From: Nitrosomonas sp. HPC101
GTDB taxonomy: Bacteria > Pseudomonadota > Gammaproteobacteria > Burkholderiales > Nitrosomonadaceae
Direction of reading: 5' to 3'
Assembly: GCF_009833125.1 (NCBI RefSeq)
Contig: NZ_QRCC01000005.1
Span: 1 to 64,000 of the forward strand
Length of the DNA: 64,000 nucleotides
Part shown: piece by piece, positions 9,496 through 19,162 of the stretch
Numbering within the stretch: position 1 is the first letter of the stretch
Layout of the letters: each line of letters begins with the position of its first letter
Notes under the pieces: generated by a model
Databases searched by the model: none
What the model was told of the DNA's origin: nothing
The model's input: the letters and a program-made list of their open reading frames with translations, nothing else
Program-made: the position numbers and the translations under genes

Positions 9496-10299
9496 ATGAA
9501 TTTTCCTTTGGTGTTGCTCGCTTTATTGGTAGTTACAGGTGGGATTTGGCTGCTTGACTATTTAGTACTGCGGCACAAGCGCACTCCTGATGATGTTGAA
9601 TCATGGTGGATTGAGTACCCCAAAAGTTTTTTTCCTATTATTTTGATTGTGTTCTGTCTGAGATCATTTCTGGTAGAGCCTTTTAAAATACCATCCGGTT
9701 CTATGATACCCACCTTGCTGGTGGGAGATTTTATACTGGTCAACAAGTATACTTATGGGATTAGACTGCCTGTGGCAAACCTGAAGATTATCGATATGAA
9801 CGAGCCCAAACGGGGTGAAGTCATGGTATTCCGTTTCCCGGAAGATCCTTCTATTGACTACATCAAGCGAGTGATCGGTATACCTGGCGATACGGTGACT
9901 TACCGAAATAAGCAGCTGAGCATCAATGATGTTCTTATTCGATTGGAACCGGATGGCGACTATAAATATATTGAATCCGGGTTGGCATATATTTATACAC
10001 AGCGGTTTAAGGAAAATATAGATGGTAACGAATATAGCATCCTGATTAATCGGGAAATGCCCGACATACAGCTATCTGCTATCCATCATTTCCCCAATCG
10101 GGAAAACTGTACTTTTGATCAAACAGGTTTCTCGTGCAAAATTCCGGAAGGTCATTATTTTACTTTGGGCGATAATCGTGATGGCAGCAGTGACAGCCGG
10201 TATTGGGGATTTGTGCCGGAAGATCATATTGTTGGTAAGGCTTTCCTGATCTGGTGGAATTTTAATGATCTGAGCAGGATCGGTACGCTGATCAAGTAA
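9496..10299 (+). CDS. lepB: Signal peptidase I
   Basis: Membrane serine peptidase that removes signal peptides from Sec and Tat substrates. Two N-terminal membrane segments (about 3-22 and 45-60) precede the catalytic domain. Ser69 in PSGSMIPTL and Lys124 in YIKRVIGIPGD form the Ser-Lys dyad. The GDNRDGSSDSRYWG box lies near the C-terminus. Length is 267 residues. It is followed by a DUF4845 gene and rnc, the usual lepA-lepB-rnc-era order. Confidence 0.95.
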   Translation: MNFPLVLLALLVVTGGIWLLDYLVLRHKRTPDDVESWWIEYPKSFFPIILIVFCLRSFLVEPFKIPSGSMIPTLLVGDFILVNKYTYGIRLPVANLKIIDMNEPKRGEVMVFRFPEDPSIDYIKRVIGIPGDTVTYRNKQLSINDVLIRLEPDGDYKYIESGLAYIYTQRFKENIDGNEYSILINREMPDIQLSAIHHFPNRENCTFDQTGFSCKIPEGHYFTLGDNRDGSSDSRYWGFVPEDHIVGKAFLIWWNFNDLSRIGTLIK

Positions 10300-10331
10300 T
10301 GCTTTAAATCTTTAGTACGCCACAGGATATT

Positions 10332-10712
10332 ATGTATTCGCTATACTCCTCAACAAACAGGGGGCAACAAGGGATAAGTCTACCCGGATTGCTGACATGG
10401 TCTATAGCCATTGTACTGGTGGTCATTTTAGGAATGAAATTAATCCCTTCTTTTATTGAATTTGCCGCAATCAAACGGACATTAGTGACAATTGCCAGTG
10501 ATCCTGAACTGCGAGATGCGGGTGCGCGTGAAATGCGTCTGGCTTTTGACAAACGTGCGGCGGTGGATAACATAAAATCCGTGAACGGGAGTGATATTAT
10601 CATCAGAAAACAGAATGAGCAGATAGTATTGAGTGCCAGTTATACGGTTAAGAAACCTTTGTTTGCAAACCTTGCGCTACTGATTGATTTCGATGCAACC
10701 AGTGATCGATGA
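10332..10712 (+). CDS. DUF4845 membrane protein
   Basis: A 126-residue protein with one N-terminal hydrophobic helix (about 17-40) resembling a type IV pilin-like anchor (QQGISLPGLLTWSIAIVLVV), followed by a small soluble domain. DUF4845 genes sit between lepB and rnc in many beta- and gammaproteobacteria, and their function is unknown. Its stop overlaps the rnc start (ATGA), which indicates translational coupling. Confidence 0.8.
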   Translation: MYSLYSSTNRGQQGISLPGLLTWSIAIVLVVILGMKLIPSFIEFAAIKRTLVTIASDPELRDAGAREMRLAFDKRAAVDNIKSVNGSDIIIRKQNEQIVLSASYTVKKPLFANLALLIDFDATSDR

Positions 10713-11446
10713 CCAGATCTAAATTTACATTAGGGGACATAAAAAGCAAACGCATAAAGAAACTGAAAGAACAGGATTACACTGTTTTTTTCCAGAAACT
10801 GGGCTACACTTTTAAGCAGCCGAACCTGCTTCAGGAAGCTTTGACCCATCGCAGCCTCGGTTTTCCAAATAATGAACGTCTTGAGTTTCTGGGGGATAGT
10901 GTGTTGAACTGTGCAGTATCAACACTGCTGTTCAAACATTTTCCACAATTACCGGAAGGGGGGTTGACAAGATTACGTGCAAATTTTGTTAACCAGGAGG
11001 CTCTGCATCAGCTTGCATCTACTTTAGATATTGGCGGATTGATTTTGCTCGGCGATGGCGAGCGCAAAAGTGGTGGCCATAAACGCCCTTCTATCCTAGC
11101 GAATGCAATGGAAGCCATTATCGGAGCGATCTATCTCGAAAGTGGATTTGCAAAAGTCGATCAAGTGATTATTGCACTATATGATCCTCTATTAAAGCAG
11201 CTGGATCCTGATTTTTTTGGTAAAGATCCCAAGACTCTATTGCAGGAATATCTACAGAGTCAGAAAGTGGACTTGCCTGAATACAGCACACTTCTGACAC
11301 GCGGTGATGCACATGCACGGGTTTTTCATGTGGAATGCGTAATTCCGGAATTTGCTATTCGCACAAGTGGTGAAGGAACCAGTCGCCGTCGCGCTGAACA
11401 GGAGGCTGCTCGCCGGGCTTATAAACTTGCTGTGGTAAGGCATTAG
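10709..11446 (+). CDS. rnc: Ribonuclease III
   Basis: Double-strand-specific endoribonuclease processing rRNA precursors and structured mRNAs. The signature [10 protein letters not shown] is at about residues 56-65, and a C-terminal double-stranded RNA-binding domain (about 170-242) ends with [13 protein letters not shown]. The 245-residue protein has an N-terminal extension of about 20 mostly basic residues relative to E. coli. It overlaps the upstream gene by 4 bp, and era follows after 85 bp. Confidence 0.95.
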   Translation: MTRSKFTLGDIKSKRIKKLKEQDYTVFFQKLGYTFKQPNLLQEALTHRSLGFPNNERLEFLGDSVLNCAVSTLLFKHFPQLPEGGLTRLRANFVNQEALHQLASTLDIGGLILLGDGERKSGGHKRPSILANAMEAIIGAIYLESGFAKVDQVIIALYDPLLKQLDPDFFGKDPKTLLQEYLQSQKVDLPEYSTLLTRGDAHARVFHVECVIPEFAIRTSGEGTSRRRAEQEAARRAYKLAVVRH

Positions 11447-11531
11447 CAGCCTATTCTGCGATTTAATAGCATTAACACGATACAAATTTTTTGATCAATT
11501 CGAATTCTCTTCATCCAGACAGAGCTTTACT

Positions 11532-12422
11532 ATGAGCGTATCTGGTTACAAAGCAGGTTATATATCCATTGTGGGGCGGCCTAATGTTGGTAAATCGACC
11601 CTGCTGAATCATCTGATTAAACAGAAGATCAGTATTACTTCCAGAAAAGCACAAACCACACGTTTTCGGATTCATGGGATACTGACGGATGAACGCTCAC
11701 AATTTGTTTTTGTGGATACACCAGGTTTCCAGAGGCGTCATCGCAGCCAGCTTAATCAGGTAATGAACCGGGTCGTTCTGCAAAGTATGCAGGATGTGGA
11801 TGTCATCTTATTTGTGCTTGAGGCTGGACGGTTTGGCCAAGAGGATGAGCAGGTTCTTGAGCAATTACCCCAAGACATTCCTGTGATTCTGGTGATAAAC
11901 AAAATTGATTTGTTGCCGGATAAGCTGCAATTGCTCCCATTTATGCGAAAAATGGCAGACATGTTCGAGTTTTCTGCTATCGTTCCAGTCAGTGCCTTGC
12001 AAAACAGGCAGCTATCCGCCTTGATTGAAACGATTCGTCAGCACTTGCCGGAAAATCCGCTCTTGTTCGCCGAGGATGAAATCACCGATCGTAGTGAACG
12101 GTTTCTGGCAGCAGAATTGCTGCGCGAGAAAGTTTTCCGGCAAATCGGCGAAGAGGTGCCCTACTCGGTGAGTGTGATCATCGAGCAATTTGTCGTGGAG
12201 GGTGGTTTGCGGCGCATCCATGCCTGTATTCTGGTGGAAAGGGAAAACCAGAAAGCCATCATCATTGGTAAGCAGGGGAAGAAGCTGAAAGAAATGGCCA
12301 CGCAGGCGCGTAAGGATATGGAGGTATTGTTTGACGGCAAAGTCTATCTAGAGGTGTGGGTTAAAGTAAAATCCGGTTGGGCAGATGATACCGTTGCACT
12401 AAAGAGTCTGGGATACGAATAG
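11532..12422 (+). CDS. era: GTPase Era
   Basis: Ribosome-assembly GTPase that binds the 3' end of 16S rRNA. G1 is GRPNVGKST (15-23), G3 is DTPGF, G4 is NKIDLL, and a C-terminal KH domain has the [15 protein letters not shown] signature. Length is 296 residues, as expected. It ends the lepA-lepB-rnc-era run. recO, which often follows directly, is not present. Confidence 0.95.
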   Translation: MSVSGYKAGYISIVGRPNVGKSTLLNHLIKQKISITSRKAQTTRFRIHGILTDERSQFVFVDTPGFQRRHRSQLNQVMNRVVLQSMQDVDVILFVLEAGRFGQEDEQVLEQLPQDIPVILVINKIDLLPDKLQLLPFMRKMADMFEFSAIVPVSALQNRQLSALIETIRQHLPENPLLFAEDEITDRSERFLAAELLREKVFRQIGEEVPYSVSVIIEQFVVEGGLRRIHACILVERENQKAIIIGKQGKKLKEMATQARKDMEVLFDGKVYLEVWVKVKSGWADDTVALKSLGYE

Positions 12423-12473
12423 TAAGAAAACGCCTGCTGCCAGTAGCCATCCGGTATGTCCTGAAACAGATTT

Positions 12474-12487
12474 TTGCAGATCTGCAA
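12474..12487. promoter_or_regulatory. 14-bp perfect palindrome upstream of pdxJ
   Basis: TTGCAGATCTGCAA is a perfect 14-bp palindrome 56 bp before the pdxJ start. It is followed 4 bp later by TATAAAAT (12491-12498), which could be a -10 element, although no good -35 box is at the right distance. A small operator or hairpin ahead of the pdxJ-acpS-nagZ operon is possible. No regulator can be named. Confidence 0.35.
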
Positions 12488-12542
12488 GCCTATAAAATAC
12501 TCAAAAACAGCAATTTAAAATGACTGGGAGAACTGAATAATC

Positions 12543-13268
12543 ATGGTAGCTCTGGGTGTTAATATTGATCATATTGCTACGGTGCGACAAGTCCGAGGAA
12601 CAGCCTATCCCAGTCCGGTCGAGGCGGCCTTGGTTGCTGAGGAATCTGGAGCAGATGCGATTACATTGCATTTGCGTGAAGACCGACGCCATATTCAGGA
12701 AGAAGATGTGATTATGCTGCGAGAGCAGCTTAAAACCCGGATGAACCTGGAAAGTGCTGTAACAGAAGAGATGATTGTTTTCGCCTGCAGAGTCAAGCCA
12801 CATGATATTTGTCTGGTGCCGGAGCGGCGCGAAGAATTGACCACTGAAGGTGGACTAGACGTGGTTCGGCACTTTGAGCAGGTAAGTGCAGCATGCAAAC
12901 GCCTCACGGAAGCCGGAATTCGTGTTTCTCTGTTTGTTGATGCGCGAGCTGATCAGATTGATGCAGCTGTCAAAGTGGGCGCTCCGGTGATTGAGTTGCA
13001 TACAGGGCATTATGCGGATGCCGCAGCACCAGATGCACAGCAGGTTGAACTGGAAACAATCCGCAGCATGGCAGCCTATGCGTTTAAACAGGGATTACAG
13101 GTTAACGCCGGACACAGCTTGCATTATCGGAATACGATACAGATTGCAGCAATACCGGAAATATTCGAGTTGAATATCGGTCATGCCATCGTTGCCCGAG
13201 CGTTGTTTGTCGGTTTCGCCCAAGCCGTACGGGAAATGAAAACGCTGATTCAAAAGGCGCGTACATGA
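12543..13268 (+). CDS. pdxJ: Pyridoxine 5'-phosphate synthase
   Basis: Condenses 1-deoxy-D-xylulose 5-phosphate with 3-amino-2-oxopropyl phosphate to give pyridoxine 5'-phosphate, the last ring-forming step of the DXP-dependent vitamin B6 pathway. It is a 241-residue TIM barrel starting with [13 protein letters not shown]. Further family motifs are [20 protein letters not shown] and NAGHSLHY. The acpS start overlaps its stop (ATGA), the standard pdxJ-acpS arrangement. Confidence 0.95.
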   Translation: MVALGVNIDHIATVRQVRGTAYPSPVEAALVAEESGADAITLHLREDRRHIQEEDVIMLREQLKTRMNLESAVTEEMIVFACRVKPHDICLVPERREELTTEGGLDVVRHFEQVSAACKRLTEAGIRVSLFVDARADQIDAAVKVGAPVIELHTGHYADAAAPDAQQVELETIRSMAAYAFKQGLQVNAGHSLHYRNTIQIAAIPEIFELNIGHAIVARALFVGFAQAVREMKTLIQKART

Positions 13269-13642
13269 TATACGGGATCGGTACCGATCTGGTCGATCCT
13301 GCCCGCATTGCAGATTCTCTGGAACGTTACGGGGAACGGTTTGCCAGGCATGTACTGGCAGATTCCGAATGGCCGGAATATGTGAAACATGCCAGGCCGG
13401 CAGTATTTCTGGCAAAGCGTTTTGCCGCCAAGGAAGCCTTTTCCAAAGCTGTGGGTACAGGTTTGCGTGCGCCGGTCATGTTCGGGAATATTGCTGTTCA
13501 GCATGATACTCAAGGAAGACCTTATTTTGAGTTTCACCAGGAACTGGCCGACTGGATAGGGCAACGTGGTATCGTTTGTCATCATCTTTCCATTAGTGAT
13601 GAGCTGACACTGGCAAGTGCCTTTGTTGTACTGGAAAGATAA
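13265..13642 (+). CDS. acpS: Holo-[acyl-carrier-protein] synthase
   Basis: Transfers 4'-phosphopantetheine from CoA to apo-ACP for fatty-acid synthesis. The magnesium ligands Asp8 (GIGTDLVD) and Glu57 (AAKEAFSKA) are in place. The 125-residue length is normal. It is coupled to pdxJ by a 4-bp overlap and followed 2 bp later by nagZ. Confidence 0.94.
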   Translation: MIYGIGTDLVDPARIADSLERYGERFARHVLADSEWPEYVKHARPAVFLAKRFAAKEAFSKAVGTGLRAPVMFGNIAVQHDTQGRPYFEFHQELADWIGQRGIVCHHLSISDELTLASAFVVLER

Positions 13643-13644
13643 AG

Positions 13645-14694
13645 ATGCCCCTTCTTGGTCCGTTGATGCTTGATATAGCGGGCACAACATTATCTGAAGC
13701 GGAGTGTGCCCGATTGAGCCACCCGCTTGTTGGTGGCGTCATTCTGTTTGCACGCAATTATGAGTCACCGGCACAACTGTCCGGGTTGACTGCATCCATT
13801 CGTGCATTACGCTATCCATCCCTGCTGATTGCAGTGGATCAGGAAGGCGGTCGAGTGCAGCGTTTTCGTAACGGTTTCACACGATTACCTCCTATGCGTG
13901 CGTTGGGGGAAATTCACGATAAGAACTCGGATCAGGCACGTTATCTGGCAAAGCAAACAGGTTTTGTTTTGGCTTCCGAGCTTAAAGCTTGTGATGTTGA
14001 CTTGAGCTTTACTCCCGTGCTTGATCTTGACTACGGTCAAAGCTGTGTAATCGGTGATCGCGCTTTTCATCGAGAATCGCAAAAGGTTGCTGATCTGGCT
14101 TGTGCCCTGATGAACGGGTTAAAGTCAGCGGGGATGGCAGCAGTGGGTAAACATTTTCCCGGCCATGGTGCAATCCGGGCGGATACGCATCTCGAAACTG
14201 CTATTGATACGCGTGATTACACCGATATCGAAAAAGAGGATCTGATTCCCTTTCGCAAGATGATCGATTCCAGCCTTTCCGGCATCATGGCAGCACATGT
14301 TATTTATCCTGCAATCGACACAAGTCCGGCGGGCTTTTCCAGTGTATGGCTGCAGCGTATTTTGCGGGACGATCTGGGATTTGAAGGCTGTGTTTTCAGT
14401 GATGACTTGTGCATGCAGGCTGCCAGGAACTATGGCAGCATTACTCATCGGGCAGAGCAGGCTTTGCAGGCGGGATGTGATATGGTGCTGGTATGCAATG
14501 ATCCCAATGCAGCAGATGAGCTGTTGAAGTCACTGCAATGGGAATTTTCTGCTGTCAGTATGGCCCGGCTGGAACGCATGCGCGGACAAAAAATGATTTA
14601 TTCCATGGCTCAATTACATAAAATGGAACGATTCATCCGTGCCGCAGATGAGATCAGTAAAATTGTTCCGGCCGGTAGCCGCATGTCCTTGTAA
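13645..14694 (+). CDS. nagZ: Beta-N-acetylhexosaminidase NagZ
   Basis: Cytoplasmic GH3 hexosaminidase that removes GlcNAc from 1,6-anhydro-muropeptides during peptidoglycan recycling. The GH3 motif KHFPGHG with His170, the Asp180-x-His182 acid/base dyad loop and the nucleophile Asp253 in FSDDL are present. Its 349 residues match the family. It is the third gene of the pdxJ-acpS-nagZ operon. Confidence 0.94.
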   Translation: MPLLGPLMLDIAGTTLSEAECARLSHPLVGGVILFARNYESPAQLSGLTASIRALRYPSLLIAVDQEGGRVQRFRNGFTRLPPMRALGEIHDKNSDQARYLAKQTGFVLASELKACDVDLSFTPVLDLDYGQSCVIGDRAFHRESQKVADLACALMNGLKSAGMAAVGKHFPGHGAIRADTHLETAIDTRDYTDIEKEDLIPFRKMIDSSLSGIMAAHVIYPAIDTSPAGFSSVWLQRILRDDLGFEGCVFSDDLCMQAARNYGSITHRAEQALQAGCDMVLVCNDPNAADELLKSLQWEFSAVSMARLERMRGQKMIYSMAQLHKMERFIRAADEISKIVPAGSRMSL

Positions 14695-14724
14695 GGACTT
14701 AATTTTACAACAAGCTATTTTTTC

Positions 14725-16209
14725 TTGATTGATATGGATAATTTATTTGATGTGGCAGTTATCGGCGCTGGGCCTGGTGGCTATGTGGCGGCTATCCGCT
14801 GTGCGCAACTCGGACTCAACACCGTATGTATCGATGATTGGAAAAATGAGCAAGGCAAACCCAGTCTGGGGGGGACCTGTCTGAATGTCGGTTGTATTCC
14901 TTCCAAAGCACTGCTCGAATCTTCCGAAAATTTTGAACGCGCCGGACATAAGTTTGTTGAACACGGTATTAAAGTGGAAGGATTGTCGATTGATATTCCA
15001 GCCATGATTGCTCGCAAGGACAAGATCGTCAAAGCTTTTACCGGCGGTATTGGCATGTTGTTTAAGAAAAATAAAATAACAGCGGTGCATGGCCGGGGAA
15101 TGTTGCAAAAGCGTTATCAAGAACGCGGCAATGATGATGACAGTTGGGAAATCCGGGTGAGTGCCGGCGACGAGAAAGAACAATCGGTACGTGCCAGGCA
15201 TATCATCATTGCGACCGGCTCGACGCCTCGTACGCTGAAGCTGGCGCCGGTTGATGATGTTAACGTACTCGACAACGCGGGTGCGCTGGCCTTGCAGCAA
15301 ACCCCCGCGAAACTTGCCATTATCGGTGCGGGTGTCATCGGCCTGGAATTGGGAAGTGTCTGGCGCAGGCTGGGTGCGGAAGTGACTTTACTGGAAGCTC
15401 AGGCGGATTTCCTGTCGACAGCAGATGAGCAAGTTGCCAAGGAAGCCTACAAGGCATTGACGCGCGATACCGGGCTTGTCATTCATACCGGAGTTGAGAT
15501 CAAATCGACCGAGGCAGACAATGATGGCGTGAAAATTGACTATATCGATCGTGACAATAACCCGCAAAGCTTACAGGCAGATAAACTCATCGTGGCTGTA
15601 GGGCGGATTCCCAACACTGTCGGCCTGGGGGCTGATGCGGTGGGATTGCAGCTTGATGAGCGCGGATATATCAGCGTGGATGAATTTTGCCAGACCAGTC
15701 TGCAGAATGTATATGCAATTGGCGATGTCGTAAGAGGACCGATGCTGGCACACAAGGCTTCCGAGGAAGGTGTCGCTGTTGCCGAGCGGATTGCATCTGG
15801 CCGGCAAGGGGAATCTGGTTCATCCATCCATGTGGATCTCGGAATGATGCCGTGGGTGATCTATACCGCACCGGAGATTGCTTGGGTGGGTAAAACCGAA
15901 CAAACGCTGAAAGCAGATGGAGTTGCCTACAAGGCAGGACAGTTTCCATTTATGGCTAATGGACGTGCTCGCGCACTGGGAGAAACAACCGGGTTTGTCA
16001 AAATCCTGGCGGATGCGGAAAGTGATCGCATCCTGGGTGTGCACATGGTGGGTCCTTATGTTTCCGAGATGATTGCAGAAGCCGTAGTTGCCATGGAGTT
16101 TTCCGCCAGCAGTGAAGATCTGGCACGCATCGTACATGCCCATCCTTCACTTTCAGAATCACTGCATGAAGCTGCACTGGGTGTAGATAAACGAGCTATT
16201 CATATCTAA
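14725..16209 (+). CDS. lpdA: Dihydrolipoyl dehydrogenase
   Basis: FAD flavoprotein (E3) reoxidising dihydrolipoamide in 2-oxoacid dehydrogenase complexes or the glycine cleavage system. It has the FAD-binding GAGPGG motif near the N-terminus, the redox pair C52-LNVG-C57, an NAD-binding [10 protein letters not shown] and the C-terminal HAHPSLSE active-site motif. It has no N-terminal lipoyl domain. The ATG at 14734 is an alternative start. No partner E1 or E2 genes are in the window, so the complex it serves cannot be assigned. Confidence 0.92.
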   Translation: MIDMDNLFDVAVIGAGPGGYVAAIRCAQLGLNTVCIDDWKNEQGKPSLGGTCLNVGCIPSKALLESSENFERAGHKFVEHGIKVEGLSIDIPAMIARKDKIVKAFTGGIGMLFKKNKITAVHGRGMLQKRYQERGNDDDSWEIRVSAGDEKEQSVRARHIIIATGSTPRTLKLAPVDDVNVLDNAGALALQQTPAKLAIIGAGVIGLELGSVWRRLGAEVTLLEAQADFLSTADEQVAKEAYKALTRDTGLVIHTGVEIKSTEADNDGVKIDYIDRDNNPQSLQADKLIVAVGRIPNTVGLGADAVGLQLDERGYISVDEFCQTSLQNVYAIGDVVRGPMLAHKASEEGVAVAERIASGRQGESGSSIHVDLGMMPWVIYTAPEIAWVGKTEQTLKADGVAYKAGQFPFMANGRARALGETTGFVKILADAESDRILGVHMVGPYVSEMIAEAVVAMEFSASSEDLARIVHAHPSLSESLHEAALGVDKRAIHI

Positions 16210-16250
16210 TTTTGTACGGTCTCGACCTCGATTTTACAAGGATAAGCAGC

Positions 16251-16658
16251 ATGAAACTGCTGTTTGGGGGTGTGCTGTTGATCTCGATCTCGATGTCAGG
16301 ATTTGCAGCAACAGGTAGCGAAACACAGATTCTTGAGCTGGAAGCGGCTGTTATGCAGCAACAACAGGAACAGCAGACTTTGTTCCAGCAGTTTCAAATG
16401 CTTCAGGAATTGCGGCGCCATGAGATCACACAGGATAATCAGACTGTCCCGATCGGGAGCGACATTGTTATGAATGGTGAAGTACCCAAGTATGAAGACA
16501 TGGCCAAACAACGTAAGGAGCGTATCGAAAGGATACGTCGCTATACAGATAAGCTGAATGAGCTCTATACACGCTACCAGGAAGCAGAAAATGAAAGACG
16601 GGCGCTCATCGAACAACTGAACGGACTGAAACTGGGTGAAGAGAGCTCAGTAGAATAA
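16251..16658 (+). CDS. Exported coiled-coil hypothetical protein
   Basis: A 135-residue protein with a signal peptide (MKLLFGGVLLISISMSGFAA) and a mature part that is almost entirely helical and charged, with a Gln-rich stretch (about 32-48) and heptad-like patterns suggesting a coiled coil. The ATG at 16251 follows an AAGGATAAG Shine-Dalgarno. The frame open from 16212 adds an implausible leader. It lies 41 bp after lpdA. I do not recognise a family. Confidence 0.65.
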   Translation: MKLLFGGVLLISISMSGFAATGSETQILELEAAVMQQQQEQQTLFQQFQMLQELRRHEITQDNQTVPIGSDIVMNGEVPKYEDMAKQRKERIERIRRYTDKLNELYTRYQEAENERRALIEQLNGLKLGEESSVE

Positions 16659-16730
16659 AAAATAACATACGAGTTAATTGTTATTGAGAATGGAAGAAAA
16701 ATCTGTTGTTATGCGACCGCTTCCCTGATC

Positions 16731-16747
16731 ATTTTCAGCTTGAAAAT
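16731..16747. repeat. 7-bp hairpin downstream of the coiled-coil gene
   Basis: ATTTTCA-GCT-TGAAAAT forms a 7-bp stem with a 3-base loop 73 bp after the stop at 16658 and 37 bp before the next start. It is AT-rich with no T run, so it is weak as a terminator. Confidence 0.3.
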
Positions 16748-16783
16748 TGACGAAATTATTTTTAATTTATCAGGAGATTAATG

Positions 16784-17116
16784 ATGAATTTCAAGAAAAT
16801 GACGGATGAGGAGCTGGCATCAACCCGGGATGAGGTCGATGCATGGTTTGCCAGGTATGCTAAGTCAATCTGGAGTGGACGCCTGGGCTATGCGGTAGGA
16901 TTGCTTGGTGTATTTGGTATTTCAACAGGAGTTGTGTTTTTGATGTTTGATGGTTTTGAACCGGTGGATTTAATACCAATTCTGCTGGGAACTGTCGTTT
17001 GCTTTATGTGGTACAAAGTAAATCAACAACATAAAAACAACAGTGGTTTTTTGGGGGAAGTCAAGGAAGAGATCGCCCGGCGCGCGAGAAAAGTTGAAAA
17101 GGCTGCAAAAAAATAA
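16784..17116 (+). CDS. Small two-TM membrane protein, hypothetical
   Basis: A 110-residue protein with a charged N-terminus (KKMTDEELASTRDEVDAW), two hydrophobic helices (about 34-53 and 62-79) and a basic, Lys/Arg-rich C-terminal tail. An AGGAGA Shine-Dalgarno at 16770-16776 fits either of the tandem ATGs (16781, 16784). It converges on the dehydrogenase gene at 17134 with an 17-bp gap. No family is recognised. Confidence 0.65.
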   Translation: MNFKKMTDEELASTRDEVDAWFARYAKSIWSGRLGYAVGLLGVFGISTGVVFLMFDGFEPVDLIPILLGTVVCFMWYKVNQQHKNNSGFLGEVKEEIARRARKVEKAAKK

Positions 17117-17133
17117 ATATTAGGCGGTCGAAT

Positions 17134-18309
17134 TCAAGGAAGCTCGAGAGAGAGCTGTGAGATATCTGCTCTGGGAATCCGGACAGGCAATGAAAGACGC
17201 AGGCTATGCAAAACTTTCTGAGCGGTGGCGCGGCAGACTGTCAGTTTTCCCCCGTAAATTCCTACGACCCGGGGATATTTCGGATGATCGTATTGCAGAT
17301 GTGTTTCACGTGAACGATTGAAAAGGGCGCTTCCGGATTCCGGCAGTACGCGCAGGCCGGTAAAACGCTCTCGGATTGTGATGTAGTGATCCGGAAAATA
17401 GTAGCGGAAGCAGCCCAGCAGATAGACTTCCTCTGTAATCAAAGGAGACGCTTCCTCAGGTTTTCCTTTGAATATTGTCTCGGTTGTACCCAGCAAAATA
17501 TGCTGTTTCCATGGCAGGACAAAAATGGCTCTCCTATCCTGTGGTGATTCAAGGTAATAACATCCCGTATTCAGCTGTCCGTTCAGTATCAGGTGAGTTC
17601 CCTGTATCAATTCTATCGGGTATATCGGCGGGAGTGGCGAGATACGTTTTGCGACCTGGTTGATCCAGGGACCAGCAGCATTGATGAGTACGTTTGCTGT
17701 ACATTGATAAGTTTGATCATTTTCCAGGAATTCAATTTCACAGATCTCGCCGGAGATTTGGGCGCCCGTGAATTCTGCCGGACAACGTAATTCCGCACCG
17801 AGTGATGAGGCGGAATGCATCATTGCCTGGGTAAGTGCCTGATCGTCGGTTTGCGCATCCCAATACTGGAAGACATGTTTGAGTCCACGCGTAGAGAGGC
17901 CATCCAGCGTTTGCCACTTTCTTCTGGGTATAGAGCGAAAGCTGGCGTTTTTGCCGAATCCTGCCAGCAGGGCGTAAAGACTGAGCCCTGTGCACAGGGT
18001 CAGCGTATCGCGCGAAGTCTGATCATAAACGGGAATATAAAATGGCTGCAGCTTGACCAATGAAGGCGCAAGACGCAGGAGCTCTGCACGTTCCCTCAAA
18101 CTTTCGCGTACCAGGCCGAGCTGGCCATTTTCCAGATAACGCAGGCCACCGTGGATCAATTTGCTTGAACGGCTTGAGGTTCCCGCCGCCAGAGCGGTTT
18201 TTTCCAGCACCAGCACATTGTGACCAAGTGCAGCGGCGGCCTGTGCAACGGCAACGCCCTGGATTCCTCCTCCAATAATTACGATGTCATAGTGGCAGGT
18301 TGCGGACAT
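17134..18309 (-). CDS. FAD-dependent glycerol-3-phosphate dehydrogenase-like oxidoreductase
   Basis: DAO-superfamily flavoprotein with the N-terminal FAD motif GGGIQGVAVA and the GlpD signature GTSSRSSKLIHGGLRYLE. It would oxidise sn-glycerol 3-phosphate to dihydroxyacetone phosphate and pass electrons to quinone. At 391 residues it is about 100 shorter than typical GlpD and ends soon after the GGKLTVCRA segment, so the C-terminal DAO domain is missing. It lies 8 bp downstream of a glycerophosphodiester phosphodiesterase gene that could supply its substrate. GlpD-type substrate use is inferred. Confidence 0.8.
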   Translation of the reverse strand: MSATCHYDIVIIGGGIQGVAVAQAAAALGHNVLVLEKTALAAGTSSRSSKLIHGGLRYLENGQLGLVRESLRERAELLRLAPSLVKLQPFYIPVYDQTSRDTLTLCTGLSLYALLAGFGKNASFRSIPRRKWQTLDGLSTRGLKHVFQYWDAQTDDQALTQAMMHSASSLGAELRCPAEFTGAQISGEICEIEFLENDQTYQCTANVLINAAGPWINQVAKRISPLPPIYPIELIQGTHLILNGQLNTGCYYLESPQDRRAIFVLPWKQHILLGTTETIFKGKPEEASPLITEEVYLLGCFRYYFPDHYITIRERFTGLRVLPESGSALFNRSRETHLQYDHPKYPRVVGIYGGKLTVCRATAQKVLHSLRLSLPVRIPRADISQLSLELP

Positions 18310-18317
18310 GGTTCGGG

Positions 18318-19079
18318 TCAGGGAGTAAGCAGCGTGCCGATCGTATCGGTTTCAATCAGCGTAATGCCAGCTTTTGCGTAATCGAGTGCTGTAGCGTAAT
18401 CATCAACTGTATAGATCACCCATTGCCAGGGGCCGGACCAGAGTTGATCGAGTTTTTCAGGAAGACAGCGAATGCTGCTGAACAGATAATCTGGCTGCAG
18501 ACGTGCTGCCATGGCGGATTGTTCTTCTGTCCAGTGTTCAATGATCCAGCCGGTTTTGTACATCTGACGCAATTTAATCAGCGCTATCAATTCCCAATCG
18601 AATGAAATCAGGACGCATTGTTTGCGTACTGGGTCAATGATCGGAAGGATTGCATCTATTGTTTTGTTTAAACCAAACCGGGTAATGCTTTCAGATTTGA
18701 TTTCGATGAATGTGGTAACTTGTGGGTGCTGTGCCAGATATCGGCAAAACTCTACCAGACGGGGAATCGGAGCGGATTCTATCCCGGCTGGACACGTAGC
18801 ATCCGGGCAGGACACAGTCAGTATATTGATTGCATCGTCTTCCAGGCGGGTCAGGTGAGCATTGCATCCGGTCAACCGTCTGAGATCATCGTCATGACAA
18901 AGGTATGGGGTAAGTTGGCGGCTCAGTTGAATGTCGATCTCAACGTAACGAGCTCCAGCCTGGATTGCTGCCTGAATTCCGGGCATGGAATTTTCCGGAT
19001 ACAATGCGGGATATCCCCGATGAGCAACGAAACAAGGAATATTATGCGTCATGACAGAAGAATCAATTTGATTTTCCAT
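18318..19079 (-). CDS. Glycerophosphodiester phosphodiesterase
   Basis: GDPD-family TIM barrel that hydrolyses deacylated phospholipids (glycerophosphodiesters) to glycerol 3-phosphate and an alcohol. The catalytic AHRGYPALYPENS motif starts at about residue 19. EIDIQLS and CHDDDLRRLTG follow, which carry the metal and substrate ligands. No signal peptide is seen, so it is probably the cytoplasmic UgpQ type (253 residues). The start may be the ATG at 19079 or at 19052. It is transcribed with the downstream dehydrogenase-like gene. Confidence 0.87.
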   Translation of the reverse strand: MENQIDSSVMTHNIPCFVAHRGYPALYPENSMPGIQAAIQAGARYVEIDIQLSRQLTPYLCHDDDLRRLTGCNAHLTRLEDDAINILTVSCPDATCPAGIESAPIPRLVEFCRYLAQHPQVTTFIEIKSESITRFGLNKTIDAILPIIDPVRKQCVLISFDWELIALIKLRQMYKTGWIIEHWTEEQSAMAARLQPDYLFSSIRCLPEKLDQLWSGPWQWVIYTVDDYATALDYAKAGITLIETDTIGTLLTP

Positions 19080-19162
19080 GGAGTTTACTCTCTACTCCGT
19101 TGTATTGCGATGTTACCCAGCCAGGGAAACGTTATTCAGGCACTGTTCAGTTTGCAGAGGAT

